Shown here: positions 1 to 10,096 of the stretch, piece by piece
Layout: the number at the start of each line of letters is the position of its first letter
How positions within the stretch are numbered: position 1 is the first letter of the stretch
Assembly (NCBI GenBank): GCA_035532735.1
Contig: DATKQM010000049.1
Coordinates: 1-43,145, forward strand
Direction: 5' to 3'
From: Chersky-840 sp035532735
Lineage (GTDB): Bacteria; Actinomycetota; Acidimicrobiia; Acidimicrobiales; UBA8190
Length of the DNA stretch: 43,145 nt
Made by a program: the position numbers and the translations under genes
The notes under the pieces: model-generated
The model's input: only the letters and a program-made list of their open reading frames with translations
Database searches by the model: none
Told to the model about the DNA's origin: nothing

Positions 1-102
1 CTCGAGATCTTTCACAACCGCCAGCGACGTCACAGCTCGATCGGAATGCTTACTCCCATCGAATATGAGATGCTCGATTTGTCCCAACAGCCAGTGGCAT
101 GA
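1..102 (+). mobile_element. 3' end of an IS3-family transposase (partial, cut by window edge)
   Basis: Frame 1 reads from the first base to a TGA at 100-102 and gives 33 residues including FHNRQRRHSSIGMLTPIEYE. This is the typical C-terminal end of the IS3-family OrfB/rve integrase-core transposase, in the FYNRxRRHSxLGxxSPxxFE form. Only the tail is in the window, so it is not clear whether the upstream part is intact. The right terminal inverted repeat should lie just after the stop, but I cannot define it without the left end. The next recognisable sequence is a recombinase body from about 124, so the insertion sequence seems to have landed in or next to that gene. Confidence 0.8.
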
Positions 103-123
103 ATTCCAGCATGCTGACGCTGA

Positions 124-772
124 GAAACCCAAGGCACATCACCGCTCCCAGTCGAAACGGTCGAGAAGTTGATCGACGCCGTACCTCGTCGTTACCGGGC
201 GTTGATCGTCCTCGGCGCTGGGGCTGGCTTACGAATCTCAGAGGCCTTGGCTGTGACGAACGACCGGGTGGATTTGGCTGGGCAGAGACCTCCTCGTTGA
301 CCGCCAGCTCGTAAAGTGCGGTAAGGACGGCGTTCCTGAGTTCGGTCCTGTAAAAGACAAGCGAAACCGGCCACGCACGATCCCCCTTCCGCAGGTGGTC
401 ATCCACGCCCTTACAGCTCATGTGGCGACTTTCGGTCTTGGGCCGGACGGTCTGCTCTTCACCGGCCCGCGCGGGGGAGCGATACGCCGGACGACGTTCT
501 CAGACATGTGGCGAGACGCTGCTGGTCCACTCGGGATCGCAAATGGAGATGGCTTTCACCAACTCCGGCACTTCTACGTCTTGTTGCTTATCCGTGCTGG
601 TGAGTCAGTAAAGACAGTCCAAGTTCGGCTCGGCCACACCTCGGCTCAGATGACCCTTGATGTCTATACGGGACTCTGGCCGGAGGACGACGACCGGACT
701 CGGATTGCCGTCGACACCGTGCTTGGCCAATCGTCATGTGGGGCTGACGTGGGGTTAGCCGATGGCGGCTGA
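124..772 (+). pseudogene. Tyrosine recombinase/phage integrase remnant, 5'-truncated and frameshifted
   Basis: The catalytic half of a site-specific tyrosine recombinase can be read across two frames. Frame 1 from about 124 gives PLPVETVEKLIDAVPRRYRA and then GLRISEALAV, the box I region with its catalytic Arg, and continues to DRVD near 273. It then runs into a stop at 298-300. Removing one T from the run at 273-275 moves the reading into the frame that continues as WLGRDLLVDRQLV to a TGA at 770-772. That part carries HQLRH (box II HxxR), LGHTS and the DVYTG tyrosine. The N-terminal arm and core-binding domains are missing; the gene begins at the junction with the IS3 end. One base insertion plus truncation make it a likely inactive relic. 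It is transcribed toward the 3' end of rnpB, 28 bases away. Confidence 0.8.
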
Positions 773-778
773 GCAAAT

Positions 779-792
779 GCCCTGTTCAGGGC
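779..792 (-). terminator. Hairpin after rnpB
   Basis: GCCCTGTTCAGGGC is a perfect inverted repeat lying just beyond the 3' end of rnpB and just after the stop of the facing integrase remnant. The U-tract on the minus strand (ATTTGCT) is weak, so termination is inferred from position and symmetry. Confidence 0.5.
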
Positions 793-799
793 TCATGTG

Positions 800-1172
<373 letters not shown>

Positions 1173-1255
1173 CCCGATCAGTTTGCCACGTCGGTGGCCG
1201 CAACGGCACGGTCCGGTACCGGCTCCCGGGGACCATCGCCGACCACCCCCCTCGC

Positions 1256-1261
1256 TAGGGT
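1256..1261 (+). promoter_or_regulatory. -10 box of xseAB (leaderless geometry)
   Basis: TAGGGT sits 6 bases before the xseA ATG at 1268. No Shine-Dalgarno sequence lies between, so transcription should begin at or next to the start codon. No convincing -35 was seen. Confidence 0.5.
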
Positions 1262-1267
1262 TGCGAT

Positions 1268-2632
1268 ATGGACCCGCAGCCCGAGCGGCTCGCCCTCGTT
1301 GAGCAGCCCGAGCCACTTTCCATCGCGGCGCTCTACCGGCAGGTGCAGGCCGCGGTCAACGCATCGTTCCCCCGCGGTCAACTGCAGTGGGTCCGAGGCG
1401 AGATCCAGAGCATCTCGGACCGCACGGGACACTGCTACATGGACCTTGTCGACCCCGACGCGACCCGAGGGCGCGATACCCCGGTGCTCAAGGTCAATTG
1501 CTGGGGGAGGACGTGGAATCCCCTGAAACTGACGCTCGGACGTCAAGGAGTCGTTCTCGAGCCTGGTGTGGTGGTGTCGCTGCGTGGTCGGGTGGAGTTC
1601 TACCCCCCCAAAGGCCAGATCAACTTCATCGCCACCGAGGTCGATGTCACAGCGCTACTCGGGCGTCTGGCGGCGCGTCGCGCCGCGCTGCTCAACACGC
1701 TCGAGACCGAAGGACTTCTCCGGCGCAACCGGGTGTTGGTCGTGCCCGACGTTCCGCTGCGCGTCGGCCTCGTCGCCAGCCCCGGTTCGGAGGGGTACAA
1801 CGACTTCGTCGGCCAACTCCAGGCGTCGGAGCTTGCCTTCGATGTGACCCTGTTCAAGGCCAATGTCCAAGGGTCGGGGGCGCCGGCTTCGGTGACGAGG
1901 GCCCTCAAGGCCGTGTCGGTATCCGATTGTGATGTCGCCGTGTTGGTGCGCGGCGGGGGGTCGCGCGGAGACCTGGCCGCCTTCGACGCCGAGGCCGTCG
2001 CACGCGCCATCGCCACGTGTCCGATCCCGCTTTGGTCTGGCATCGGGCACACCGGGGACCAATCCGTGGCCGACATCGTCGCCAATCAAGCCTTTGTGAC
2101 GCCGACGGCGTGCGCCCAGGAGCTCGTCCGCCGAGTAGGCGCGTGGTGGGCATCAGTGGCCCAGGCGGGCGGGCGCATCGCACAAGGCGCGATCGACGCG
2201 CTCGAGATGGCCGCGCAGCGCGACGCTGCGGTGCGCAGGCGGCTGGGAACCGCCACCCGCAACCAACTGTCCCGGCACGCCGAACGACTCGAGACCCGCA
2301 AGACACGCGTCACGGTGCAGGCGCTTCGCCAGCTCGACTTCGCGGGAAAAGGCGTGGAGCGTCGAGCAGCGCGCCTCGGCCCCCGTGCACTTCGTGTCCT
2401 CGACCGCCAACAGGACCGAGCTGACTCGTGGAGGCGGTTGCTCGCCGCCTATGACATTGAACGCCAGCTCGAACGCGGCTACACCATCACTCTCGGCCCC
2501 GACGGCTCGGTGGTGCGCTCGGTCTCCGAGCTCACCGCAGGGTCCAGGCTGGTTACGAGGTTCGCGGACGGAAGGGCGAGCTCCACCGTGGATGGCACCG
2601 AGTCTCGATCGACGACTGAGGGGCAGCAATGA
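1268..2632 (+). CDS. xseA: Exodeoxyribonuclease VII large subunit
   Basis: Catalytic subunit of exonuclease VII, which degrades single-stranded DNA processively from either end; cytoplasmic. The 454-residue length is normal. An N-terminal OB-fold for ssDNA binding (about residues 15-110, with LQWVRGEIQSIS) precedes the catalytic domain (about 120-440), which carries the family signatures VRGGGSRGDLAAFD and SGIGHTGDQSVADIVAN, then a helical C-terminal region. The ATG at 1268 was chosen because the OB-fold starts shortly after and a -10 box lies 6 bases upstream. The stop overlaps the xseB start by four bases (ATGA), so the two subunits are translationally coupled. rnpB is divergent upstream. 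Confidence 0.95.
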   Translation: MDPQPERLALVEQPEPLSIAALYRQVQAAVNASFPRGQLQWVRGEIQSISDRTGHCYMDLVDPDATRGRDTPVLKVNCWGRTWNPLKLTLGRQGVVLEPGVVVSLRGRVEFYPPKGQINFIATEVDVTALLGRLAARRAALLNTLETEGLLRRNRVLVVPDVPLRVGLVASPGSEGYNDFVGQLQASELAFDVTLFKANVQGSGAPASVTRALKAVSVSDCDVAVLVRGGGSRGDLAAFDAEAVARAIATCPIPLWSGIGHTGDQSVADIVANQAFVTPTACAQELVRRVGAWWASVAQAGGRIAQGAIDALEMAAQRDAAVRRRLGTATRNQLSRHAERLETRKTRVTVQALRQLDFAGKGVERRAARLGPRALRVLDRQQDRADSWRRLLAAYDIERQLERGYTITLGPDGSVVRSVSELTAGSRLVTRFADGRASSTVDGTESRSTTEGQQ

Positions 2633-2997
2633 ACGCGCAACGGCGTGACGACAACGTCCCACCTGCCGGGGAGCCGGTTGGGGAGCTGAGCTACATGGAT
2701 GCCAGTCGCGAGCTCGACGGCATCGTCGAATTCTTCGAGAGGAGCGAAGTCGACGTCGACCAGCTCGTGGCCCGACTCGAGCGGGCCACAGCCATCGTCG
2801 ACGAGCTCGACCGACGGATCCGGCGTACCCGGGCTCAGGTCGAGGAGCTCGTGCCGAAGCTCGAGGCGGCGGGGGGGACGGCGACCTCGGATCCGGGCAC
2901 GGAGGGCGAGGCGGACGAGCCAGCCGAGCTCGACGAGCTGTCCACGGTGACGGGCCTCGACGGTGGCGGTTCGGACGGAGAAACGCTTCCCTTCTGA
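2629..2997 (+). CDS. xseB: Exodeoxyribonuclease VII small subunit
   Basis: Small helical subunit that binds several copies to XseA. Residues about 20-80 match the family: LSYMDASRELDGIVEFFE and then a long amphipathic helix, VDQLVARLERATAIVDELD. At 122 aa it is longer than the usual 70-90, because of an acidic, probably disordered C-terminal tail (EGEADEPAELDELS) of about 35 residues. The start ATG overlaps the xseA stop. It is the last gene of the operon and converges on the P450 gene. Confidence 0.92.
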   Translation: MNAQRRDDNVPPAGEPVGELSYMDASRELDGIVEFFERSEVDVDQLVARLERATAIVDELDRRIRRTRAQVEELVPKLEAAGGTATSDPGTEGEADEPAELDELSTVTGLDGGGSDGETLPF

Positions 2998-3033
2998 CGG
3001 GCCAAGACCTTCAGGTCAGACGCGCGTGGACGT

Positions 3034-4341
3034 TCAGGCGGGTGTGAGCGCCACAGGAAGTCGGGCGAGACCCCGCAACGTGATGGTGTCGCGATGCTCG
3101 ACGCTATCCTCGCCGAGTTGCACGTCTTTGAAGCGCGAAAGCAGTCGTCCGAAACACACCTGCCCCTCCAGCCGGGCCAGGGCCGCCCCCAGGCAGTAGT
3201 GGATCCCGCTCCCGAAGCTCATCGGCGGCCCCTCGTCGCGTGCCAGATCGAGACACTCGGGATCATGGAACCGGCGAGGATCGCGGTTGGCCGCTCCCAG
3301 CAACGTCATGATTTGCTCACCTGGGGCCAGATGCCGGCCCGCCACCTCGGTGTCACGGAGGACCACACGCCCGTCGAGCTGGACCGGGCTGTCCCAGCGC
3401 AGCAACTCCTCCACCGCACGTTGCACCGCCTCGGGGTCATCAACCGAGGCGCGCAGACGGGCCATCTCGTCGGGGTGGCGCAACAAGGCCCACAGGCCGT
3501 TGCCGATCAGGTTGGTGGTGGTCTCGAACCCGGCTGCGAAGAGCAAGATCGCGGTAGAGATCACCTCGTCCTGGCTGAGCCGGTCCGAACCGTCGGACAC
3601 GGCGATGAGCTCAGAGAGCAAGTCGTCGGCGGGATGTCGTCGGCGCTCGGAGATCAGCGTTTCGAAGTACTGCTCCATCGAGATCCGCGCCGCGCGCGCC
3701 CCCCGTAGGTCCCGGGCATCCGACGTCGGCTCGAGGATCCGGGTGGCGGCGCGGACGAGGTCTTGGAACTGGGCCCGGTCCGCCACGGGGACCCCGAGCA
3801 GCTCCCCGATCACGGCGACGGGAAGTGGGAAGGCGAGCTCGAGCATGACGTCGACGCTCTGTCCATGGCCACCGGCCTCGGCCATGGCATCGAGGAGCCC
3901 GTCGCACAGCGACGCCACGTGGGGTCGCAGGGCCTCGACCGTGGTCGGGGTGAATGCCCGTGCCACGAGACCACGCAGGCGCGTGTGGTCGGGGGGATTG
4001 AGGGTGAGCATGGACTGTCGACGCTCGAAGAACTCGAAGAAGTCGTCGGCCTCCTCATCGGGGATCCCCCAGCCGGCGATCCGCATCCGGGCTCTGCCAT
4101 CCTGGTCGGATCCCTTGCCGAACTGCGGAGCCCGAAGCACCCGCTGACAATCATCGAAGCGCGTGACGATCCAGCTTCCCATCGAGGACCGGAACAGCGG
4201 CGCGTTCTCCCGGATCAGGGCGTAGTGCGGATACGGGTCGGCACGCCCCTCGGGGGTGGCCAGGAGTGCAACCAACTCCGCGTCGAGATCGACTGCCTCT
4301 GCGCTCGGCGTCGACGTCCCCGATTCGGCGGGCTCAGTCAT
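3034..4341 (-). CDS. Cytochrome P450 monooxygenase
   Basis: Soluble bacterial class I P450 of 435 aa that should hydroxylate a small lipophilic substrate using electrons from ferredoxin and ferredoxin reductase. Visible marks are the I-helix oxygen-activation motif LLFAAGFETTTN, the K-helix ExxR in VEELLRWDSP, and the heme loop FGSGIHYCLGAALAR with the proximal Cys near residue 383. There is no membrane anchor, as usual for bacterial P450s. The ATG lies 3 bases after the stop of the upstream acyl-CoA ligase, so the two form an operon and the substrate may be a CoA-linked or acid compound (inference). A ferredoxin-reductase-like flavoprotein at 6823-8043 could serve it, but no ferredoxin gene is in the window. 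Substrate unknown. Confidence 0.93.
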   Translation of the reverse strand: MTEPAESGTSTPSAEAVDLDAELVALLATPEGRADPYPHYALIRENAPLFRSSMGSWIVTRFDDCQRVLRAPQFGKGSDQDGRARMRIAGWGIPDEEADDFFEFFERRQSMLTLNPPDHTRLRGLVARAFTPTTVEALRPHVASLCDGLLDAMAEAGGHGQSVDVMLELAFPLPVAVIGELLGVPVADRAQFQDLVRAATRILEPTSDARDLRGARAARISMEQYFETLISERRRHPADDLLSELIAVSDGSDRLSQDEVISTAILLFAAGFETTTNLIGNGLWALLRHPDEMARLRASVDDPEAVQRAVEELLRWDSPVQLDGRVVLRDTEVAGRHLAPGEQIMTLLGAANRDPRRFHDPECLDLARDEGPPMSFGSGIHYCLGAALARLEGQVCFGRLLSRFKDVQLGEDSVEHRDTITLRGLARLPVALTPA

Positions 4342-4344
4342 CGG

Positions 4345-5946
<1,602 letters not shown>

Positions 5947-5992
5947 CGTCCCCCCTCCTGCCAGCTCCCGGGTAGCACCCGAGGCCCGGCCC

Positions 5993-5998
5993 ACTGTA
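5993..5998 (-). promoter_or_regulatory. -10 box of the ligase-P450 operon
   Basis: On the minus strand TACAGT lies about 46 bases before the ligase ATG, giving a leader of about 40 nt with the strong Shine-Dalgarno AGGAGGGGGG. The divergent hydrolase gene has its own -10 box at 6046-6051. Confidence 0.4.
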
Positions 5999-6045
5999 GG
6001 TCGCCCTCCGTTTGGCGGGGTGTGCCGGTAGGAGCGTGCGGCCCT

Positions 6046-6051
6046 TACGAT
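6046..6051 (+). promoter_or_regulatory. -10 box of the metallo-beta-lactamase-fold gene
   Basis: TACGAT ends 6 bases before the ATG at 6058, with no Shine-Dalgarno between; leaderless geometry. Confidence 0.5.
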
Positions 6052-6057
6052 CGCGGC

Positions 6058-6774
6058 ATGGAAGATGACCAGTTGTACTTCCGCCAGCTCCTCTCGGGTC
6101 GGGACTTCGCCGTGCAAGATCCCGTGGCGACCCAGATGGTGAACTTCTGTTATCTGATCGGCGATCGGCACACCGGCGAAGCGGTGATCGTGGACCCCGC
6201 CTATGACATCGGAGGGCTCCTGGGCATCCTCGCCGCCGACGACATGCGGTGCGTGGGCGTCCTCGCCACCCACTTCCATCCCGACCACGTCGGTGGGGAC
6301 CTGATGGGGTACCGGATCGAGGGGGTCACGAACCTTCTCGAAGAGGTCCCGGTGCCCATCCACGTCCAGGGCGCGGAGGCTCCCTGGGTGGTTCGTGCCA
6401 CGGGTGTGTCGGCAGGCGAGCTCGTCGAGCACACCAGTGGCGACGTGGTGAAGGTCGGCGACGTCGACATCGAGCTCGTCCACACGCCGGGCCACACCCC
6501 GGGCAGCCAGTGTTTCTCTGTCGACGGCCGCTTGGTGGCGGGCGACACCTTGTTCCTCGACGGCTGCGGGCGCACCGACCTCCCCGGCGGTGACCCCGAG
6601 CAGATGTACGAGTCGCTCACGACACGCCTGTCCCGCTTCGACGACGACACGATCTTGTATCCCGGACATCTCTACTCCCCTGAGCCGTCGGCCAGCATGG
6701 GAGAGACGCGCCAGCGCAACTACGTCTTCCGGCTTCGGACCCCGGACCAGTGGATGATGATGTTCGGGTCTTGA
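6058..6774 (+). CDS. Metallo-beta-lactamase-fold hydrolase (glyoxalase II / persulfide dioxygenase-like)
   Basis: 238-residue metal-dependent hydrolase. The metal-binding motif THFHPDHVGGD is at residues 71-81, followed by the family's HTPGHTPGSQ, GDTLFLDGCGRTDLPGG (bridging Asp) and YPGHLY. The GRTDLPGG signature occurs both in hydroxyacylglutathione hydrolases and in ETHE1-type persulfide dioxygenases; sequence alone does not decide between thioester hydrolysis and sulfur oxidation. The reading frame is open long upstream, but homology starts at MEDDQLYFRQLLSG and the -10 box supports ATG 6058. The flavoprotein reductase gene follows 48 bases later on the same strand with its own -10 box. 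Confidence 0.88.
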   Translation: MEDDQLYFRQLLSGRDFAVQDPVATQMVNFCYLIGDRHTGEAVIVDPAYDIGGLLGILAADDMRCVGVLATHFHPDHVGGDLMGYRIEGVTNLLEEVPVPIHVQGAEAPWVVRATGVSAGELVEHTSGDVVKVGDVDIELVHTPGHTPGSQCFSVDGRLVAGDTLFLDGCGRTDLPGGDPEQMYESLTTRLSRFDDDTILYPGHLYSPEPSASMGETRQRNYVFRLRTPDQWMMMFGS

Positions 6775-6822
6775 CCCGGTGACCGGAGGATCTCCGAGGC
6801 ACCGCTAGGGTCTCGTCCGCCC

Positions 6823-8043
6823 ATGGCCCTCGACCCCAGCTCCACCATCGCCGTCGTCGGCGCGTCCCTGGCTGGGCTGCGCGCCGCTGAGACCGTGCGC
6901 GCCGAAGGCCACACCGGTCCCGTCGTCCTCATCGGCGCCGAGCCCCACCTGCCCTATGACCGTCCGCCGCTGTCGAAGCAATTCCTCGCCGGTACGTGGG
7001 GGCTCGATCGGGTCATGCTGCGACCGTCGGACAAGATCACGGCGTTGGGCCTCGACCTTCGCCTCGGCCACAGTGCCGGTGCGCTCGACGTCGAGGGCCA
7101 CACCCTCGAGCTCGATGACGGGAGCACCGTGCGTTTCGACGGATTGGTGCTCGCCACGGGAGCCCATCCTCGTCCCCTTCCCCAGACCACCGGTCTCGCC
7201 GGCGTGCACATGCTGCGGACCCTGGAGGATTCCATCGCCCTCGGCCACGCCACACGTGCACCAGGGGCGCGAGTCGTCGTGGTGGGCGCGGGATTCATCG
7301 GGTCCGAGGTGGCCGCCACGTGCCGAGGCCTCGGAGCACGCGTCACGGTGGTCGAGGCGCTGCCCCAACCCCTCGCCCGTGTGCTCGGAACCGAGATGGG
7401 AGCAGCGTGCGGTGCCTTGCACCGCGCCCATGCGGTCGAGCTCCTCACCGACGTCGGCGTGGGTGCCCTGCGGACGGGGCCCGACGGCGTCACGGTCGAC
7501 GGCGTCGAGCTCGACGATGGCACCGTACTCGACGCCGAGGTCGTCGTGGTCGGCATCGGGGTCGTGCCTACGACCCAGTGGCTGGATGGCTCGGGGCTCG
7601 AGATCGCGAACGGGGTGGTCGCCGATGCCACCCTCCACGTCGCCGACGACGTGGTCGTGGCCGGCGACATGGCGCGCTGGTACGACCGGGGCCTCGGCGA
7701 CACCGTCAGGATCGAGCACTGGACCAACGCGGCCGAGCAAGGTGTCGCCGCGGCGCGCAATCTGCTGGCGGGTCGCGCCGACGCCACCGCGTACGTTCCG
7801 GTGCCGTACTTCTGGTCCGATCAGTACGACGTGAAGATCCAGGTGATCGGGCACCCCGGTCCCGACGACGATGTCGTGGTGGTGGACGGGTCGCCGACCG
7901 ATGGTCGATTCGTGGCGCTCTACGGACGTGCCGGCCGGCTCACCGCCGCGTTGGGCTTCAGCCGTCCCCGCCAGTTGATGGGCTACCGGCCGCTCCTCGA
8001 GGCGGGGACGAGCTTCGACGACGCGCTGGCCCATGCCGTCTGA
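6823..8043 (+). CDS. FAD/NAD(P)H-dependent ferredoxin-reductase-type oxidoreductase
   Basis: 406-residue flavoprotein of the rhodocoxin/putidaredoxin reductase family, which passes electrons from NAD(P)H to a ferredoxin. An N-terminal FAD Rossmann motif (VVGASLAGLRAAE, residues about 9-21), a second NAD(P) Rossmann motif (VVVVGAGFIGSEVAA, near 150), the FAD-contact GDMARWYD, and a C-terminal reductase domain (YVPVPYFWSDQYDVKIQ) are all in place. TAGGGT at 6806-6811 is 11 bases before the ATG. It could reduce the ferredoxin of the P450 encoded 2.5 kb away on the other strand (inference). Its last 86 bases overlap the convergent transglutaminase gene. Confidence 0.92.
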   Translation: MALDPSSTIAVVGASLAGLRAAETVRAEGHTGPVVLIGAEPHLPYDRPPLSKQFLAGTWGLDRVMLRPSDKITALGLDLRLGHSAGALDVEGHTLELDDGSTVRFDGLVLATGAHPRPLPQTTGLAGVHMLRTLEDSIALGHATRAPGARVVVVGAGFIGSEVAATCRGLGARVTVVEALPQPLARVLGTEMGAACGALHRAHAVELLTDVGVGALRTGPDGVTVDGVELDDGTVLDAEVVVVGIGVVPTTQWLDGSGLEIANGVVADATLHVADDVVVAGDMARWYDRGLGDTVRIEHWTNAAEQGVAAARNLLAGRADATAYVPVPYFWSDQYDVKIQVIGHPGPDDDVVVVDGSPTDGRFVALYGRAGRLTAALGFSRPRQLMGYRPLLEAGTSFDDALAHAV

Positions 8044-10096
8044 CCGACCCGGGCCCGACGAGGACACCACCGCGCGGTAGCTCGGCCCGCAAGGACCGCA
8101 TCGACGCCAGGATCTGCCGATCGTCCTCGGCCGTCGGGTGACGACCGCCGTAGGCGCTCGCCTCGACGATCCCGGCCAGCGCCTGCCACGTCCCGGACCG
8201 GTCACCCGCCAATCGGTCGATCGCGGCTGCGTACTCGGTGAGCGTCTCGTGCTGACGCCGGCGTCGTCCCGCCCGCCTTCCGGCCGCCTCGATGCTCCGA
8301 GCCGCCCTCTCGGCCCAGGTCCGGGGCCGTCGCCGCCGCAACACCACGACCAATGTCACCGCCGCGCCCAGCGTGAAGACGAGCCCGATGGGCACCCAGG
8401 GGAGCCGGCCCAGTGCCGCGCTGGCCTCGTGCCACAGGGTCGACCCCGGCGACGGGTTGGCCAGCGGCACCACGGCGGTGGGGTCGAAGCTCTGCCACCC
8501 GTAGCCCGAGAACCACACCTGCACCCAGGCATGCGCGTCTTTGGCCTGGACGTCGTAGAGGTCGGTGATGGGGTTGTACGGCCCGGGAACGTAGCCGACC
8601 GCTTCGCGCGCCGGGATGCCGATGGACCGGAGCATCACGGCCAAGGAGGTGGATATCTGCTCGCAGAAGCCGGTGCGGTTGCCGAAGAGGAATTCGTCGA
8701 CGGTGTCCTGGCCCGGCGCGAGCGGGGGGATGTCGGTCGAGTAGCGCGTGTGCTTGCCAATCCAGGCGATGAGGCTCTCGACCTTGTCGTAGGTGGTGGT
8801 CTCGCCGGCGCTCACCTTCTCGGCGAGCGCCTTCACGCGCGGATACGGGTGCGTGACCGTCGCGTCTTCCTCGATGATCGAGGAGGGCACCGCACCGGGT
8901 CCCCCCGCCGCCCGCAGCTGGTCGACCGAGGGCGTGTTCACATACGACTCCACGGTGTAGATGGCGCCTGGGCCGAGACCGATGGGCGACACGATGGAGT
9001 CGTGGTCCGACACGAACAGGTCATGGGTCGGGAACCACACCTCGTGGGCGGTGTCGGCGTGAAAGACCAGGTTGGGTGACGACTGCACGACATAGAACGT
9101 CTGGAGGTCGGTCGACGCCGTCGCCGGGGGGGCGGCCGGTCCGGCCAGGACGAAGGGTGACTCCTCGTCCAGGCGCTGCGGGCCGTGCGAGGTCGGGGTG
9201 GCGATCCAATTGGCCCCGTCCCAGGTGTCGAAGGTCTCACCGATCCAGTACGACGGCCGATCGGCCCGTACCCGCATGACAACGGTGTTGCCGAGGGCGC
9301 CGCGCAGCGCGGTGTCGAGGCGGTTGGAGAAGCCCAGGAATCCACCCACCCGCGTCGGCCCCGCCGCGGTCCCCGGCTTGGCCAGTTGCGCCAGCTTGGT
9401 GTCACCGGCGAGCCCTCCGGGCACGGGCAGGGGCGCACCGGGGCCCGAGGCGGAGGGAAAGTCGATCCGTCCCGCTACGTGCGGCGCCGGCAGGATGGCG
9501 AGGACCAGGGTCCCGGTGACGGCAACCGATCCCAAGGCGCCGATGATGCCGCCGACGCGCATCCGCCCGCCGTTGCTGGCCGAGCTCCACATGGCGATCA
9601 GGCCGGCCAGGCCGCAGGCCAACCACACGAGCACGTAGAGCCCGAAGGCGAGATCGATGGCCTGGGCCGCGGCGACGGCTATGAGGCTGGCCGATCCGGC
9701 CAGAGAGAAGGCGAGGTCGCGTCGCGCTGGGACGTCGAAGGCGTGTGCCACCTGCACCCACACGAACAGCACGGCGAGGGGGTTCTCCACCGTGCTCACG
9801 TCGTAGAGGGCCTGGCCGGTCAACTGTCGGAAGAACCACACGAACGCCGCCACCGCGCTGATGGCGAGGATGGGCTTGATCCATGGCAACGGGCGTTGGC
9901 GGGTCCGATAGGCGAGGACCATGCCCGCCATGACGAGGACGATCGAGCCGAACGCCACCGTCCACGACAACTCGCCCTCGGCCCGGCAGGCGGCGATGCC
10001 GGTCACCACGGCCCCGGCGCACGCCACCCGCAGCGTGATCGAGTGTTCGGGCGGCCCGGGACGGTTGGCGCGTTTGACCGCGTCGAAGATGCTCAT
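7958..10096 (-). CDS. Membrane transglutaminase-like protein (DUF3488/transglutaminase core)
   Basis: 712-residue membrane protein. The N-terminal half contains several hydrophobic segments (first about residues 20-200, e.g. IVLVMAGMVLAY, LVLAILPAPHVAG), then an outward-facing transglutaminase-like domain with the catalytic triad region: Cys in NRTGFCEQIS, His in AKDAHAWVQVW and Asp in WQSFDPTAVVP. One more membrane helix (WVPIGLVFTLGAAVTLVVVL) leads to a cytoplasmic tail. It is the third gene of a MoxR-DUF58-transglutaminase operon, with its ATG overlapping the DUF58 stop (ATGA). In such operons the ATPase and DUF58 proteins are thought to act in maturation or protein-complex assembly at the membrane. 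The last about 28 residues are Gly/Arg/Ser/Pro-rich and lie antisense to the reductase gene, perhaps a stop-loss extension. Confidence 0.9.
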   Translation of the reverse strand: MSIFDAVKRANRPGPPEHSITLRVACAGAVVTGIAACRAEGELSWTVAFGSIVLVMAGMVLAYRTRQRPLPWIKPILAISAVAAFVWFFRQLTGQALYDVSTVENPLAVLFVWVQVAHAFDVPARRDLAFSLAGSASLIAVAAAQAIDLAFGLYVLVWLACGLAGLIAMWSSASNGGRMRVGGIIGALGSVAVTGTLVLAILPAPHVAGRIDFPSASGPGAPLPVPGGLAGDTKLAQLAKPGTAAGPTRVGGFLGFSNRLDTALRGALGNTVVMRVRADRPSYWIGETFDTWDGANWIATPTSHGPQRLDEESPFVLAGPAAPPATASTDLQTFYVVQSSPNLVFHADTAHEVWFPTHDLFVSDHDSIVSPIGLGPGAIYTVESYVNTPSVDQLRAAGGPGAVPSSIIEEDATVTHPYPRVKALAEKVSAGETTTYDKVESLIAWIGKHTRYSTDIPPLAPGQDTVDEFLFGNRTGFCEQISTSLAVMLRSIGIPAREAVGYVPGPYNPITDLYDVQAKDAHAWVQVWFSGYGWQSFDPTAVVPLANPSPGSTLWHEASAALGRLPWVPIGLVFTLGAAVTLVVVLRRRRPRTWAERAARSIEAAGRRAGRRRRQHETLTEYAAAIDRLAGDRSGTWQALAGIVEASAYGGRHPTAEDDRQILASMRSLRAELPRGGVLVGPGSVRRHGPARRRSSSPPRGAAGSPSTGGDG

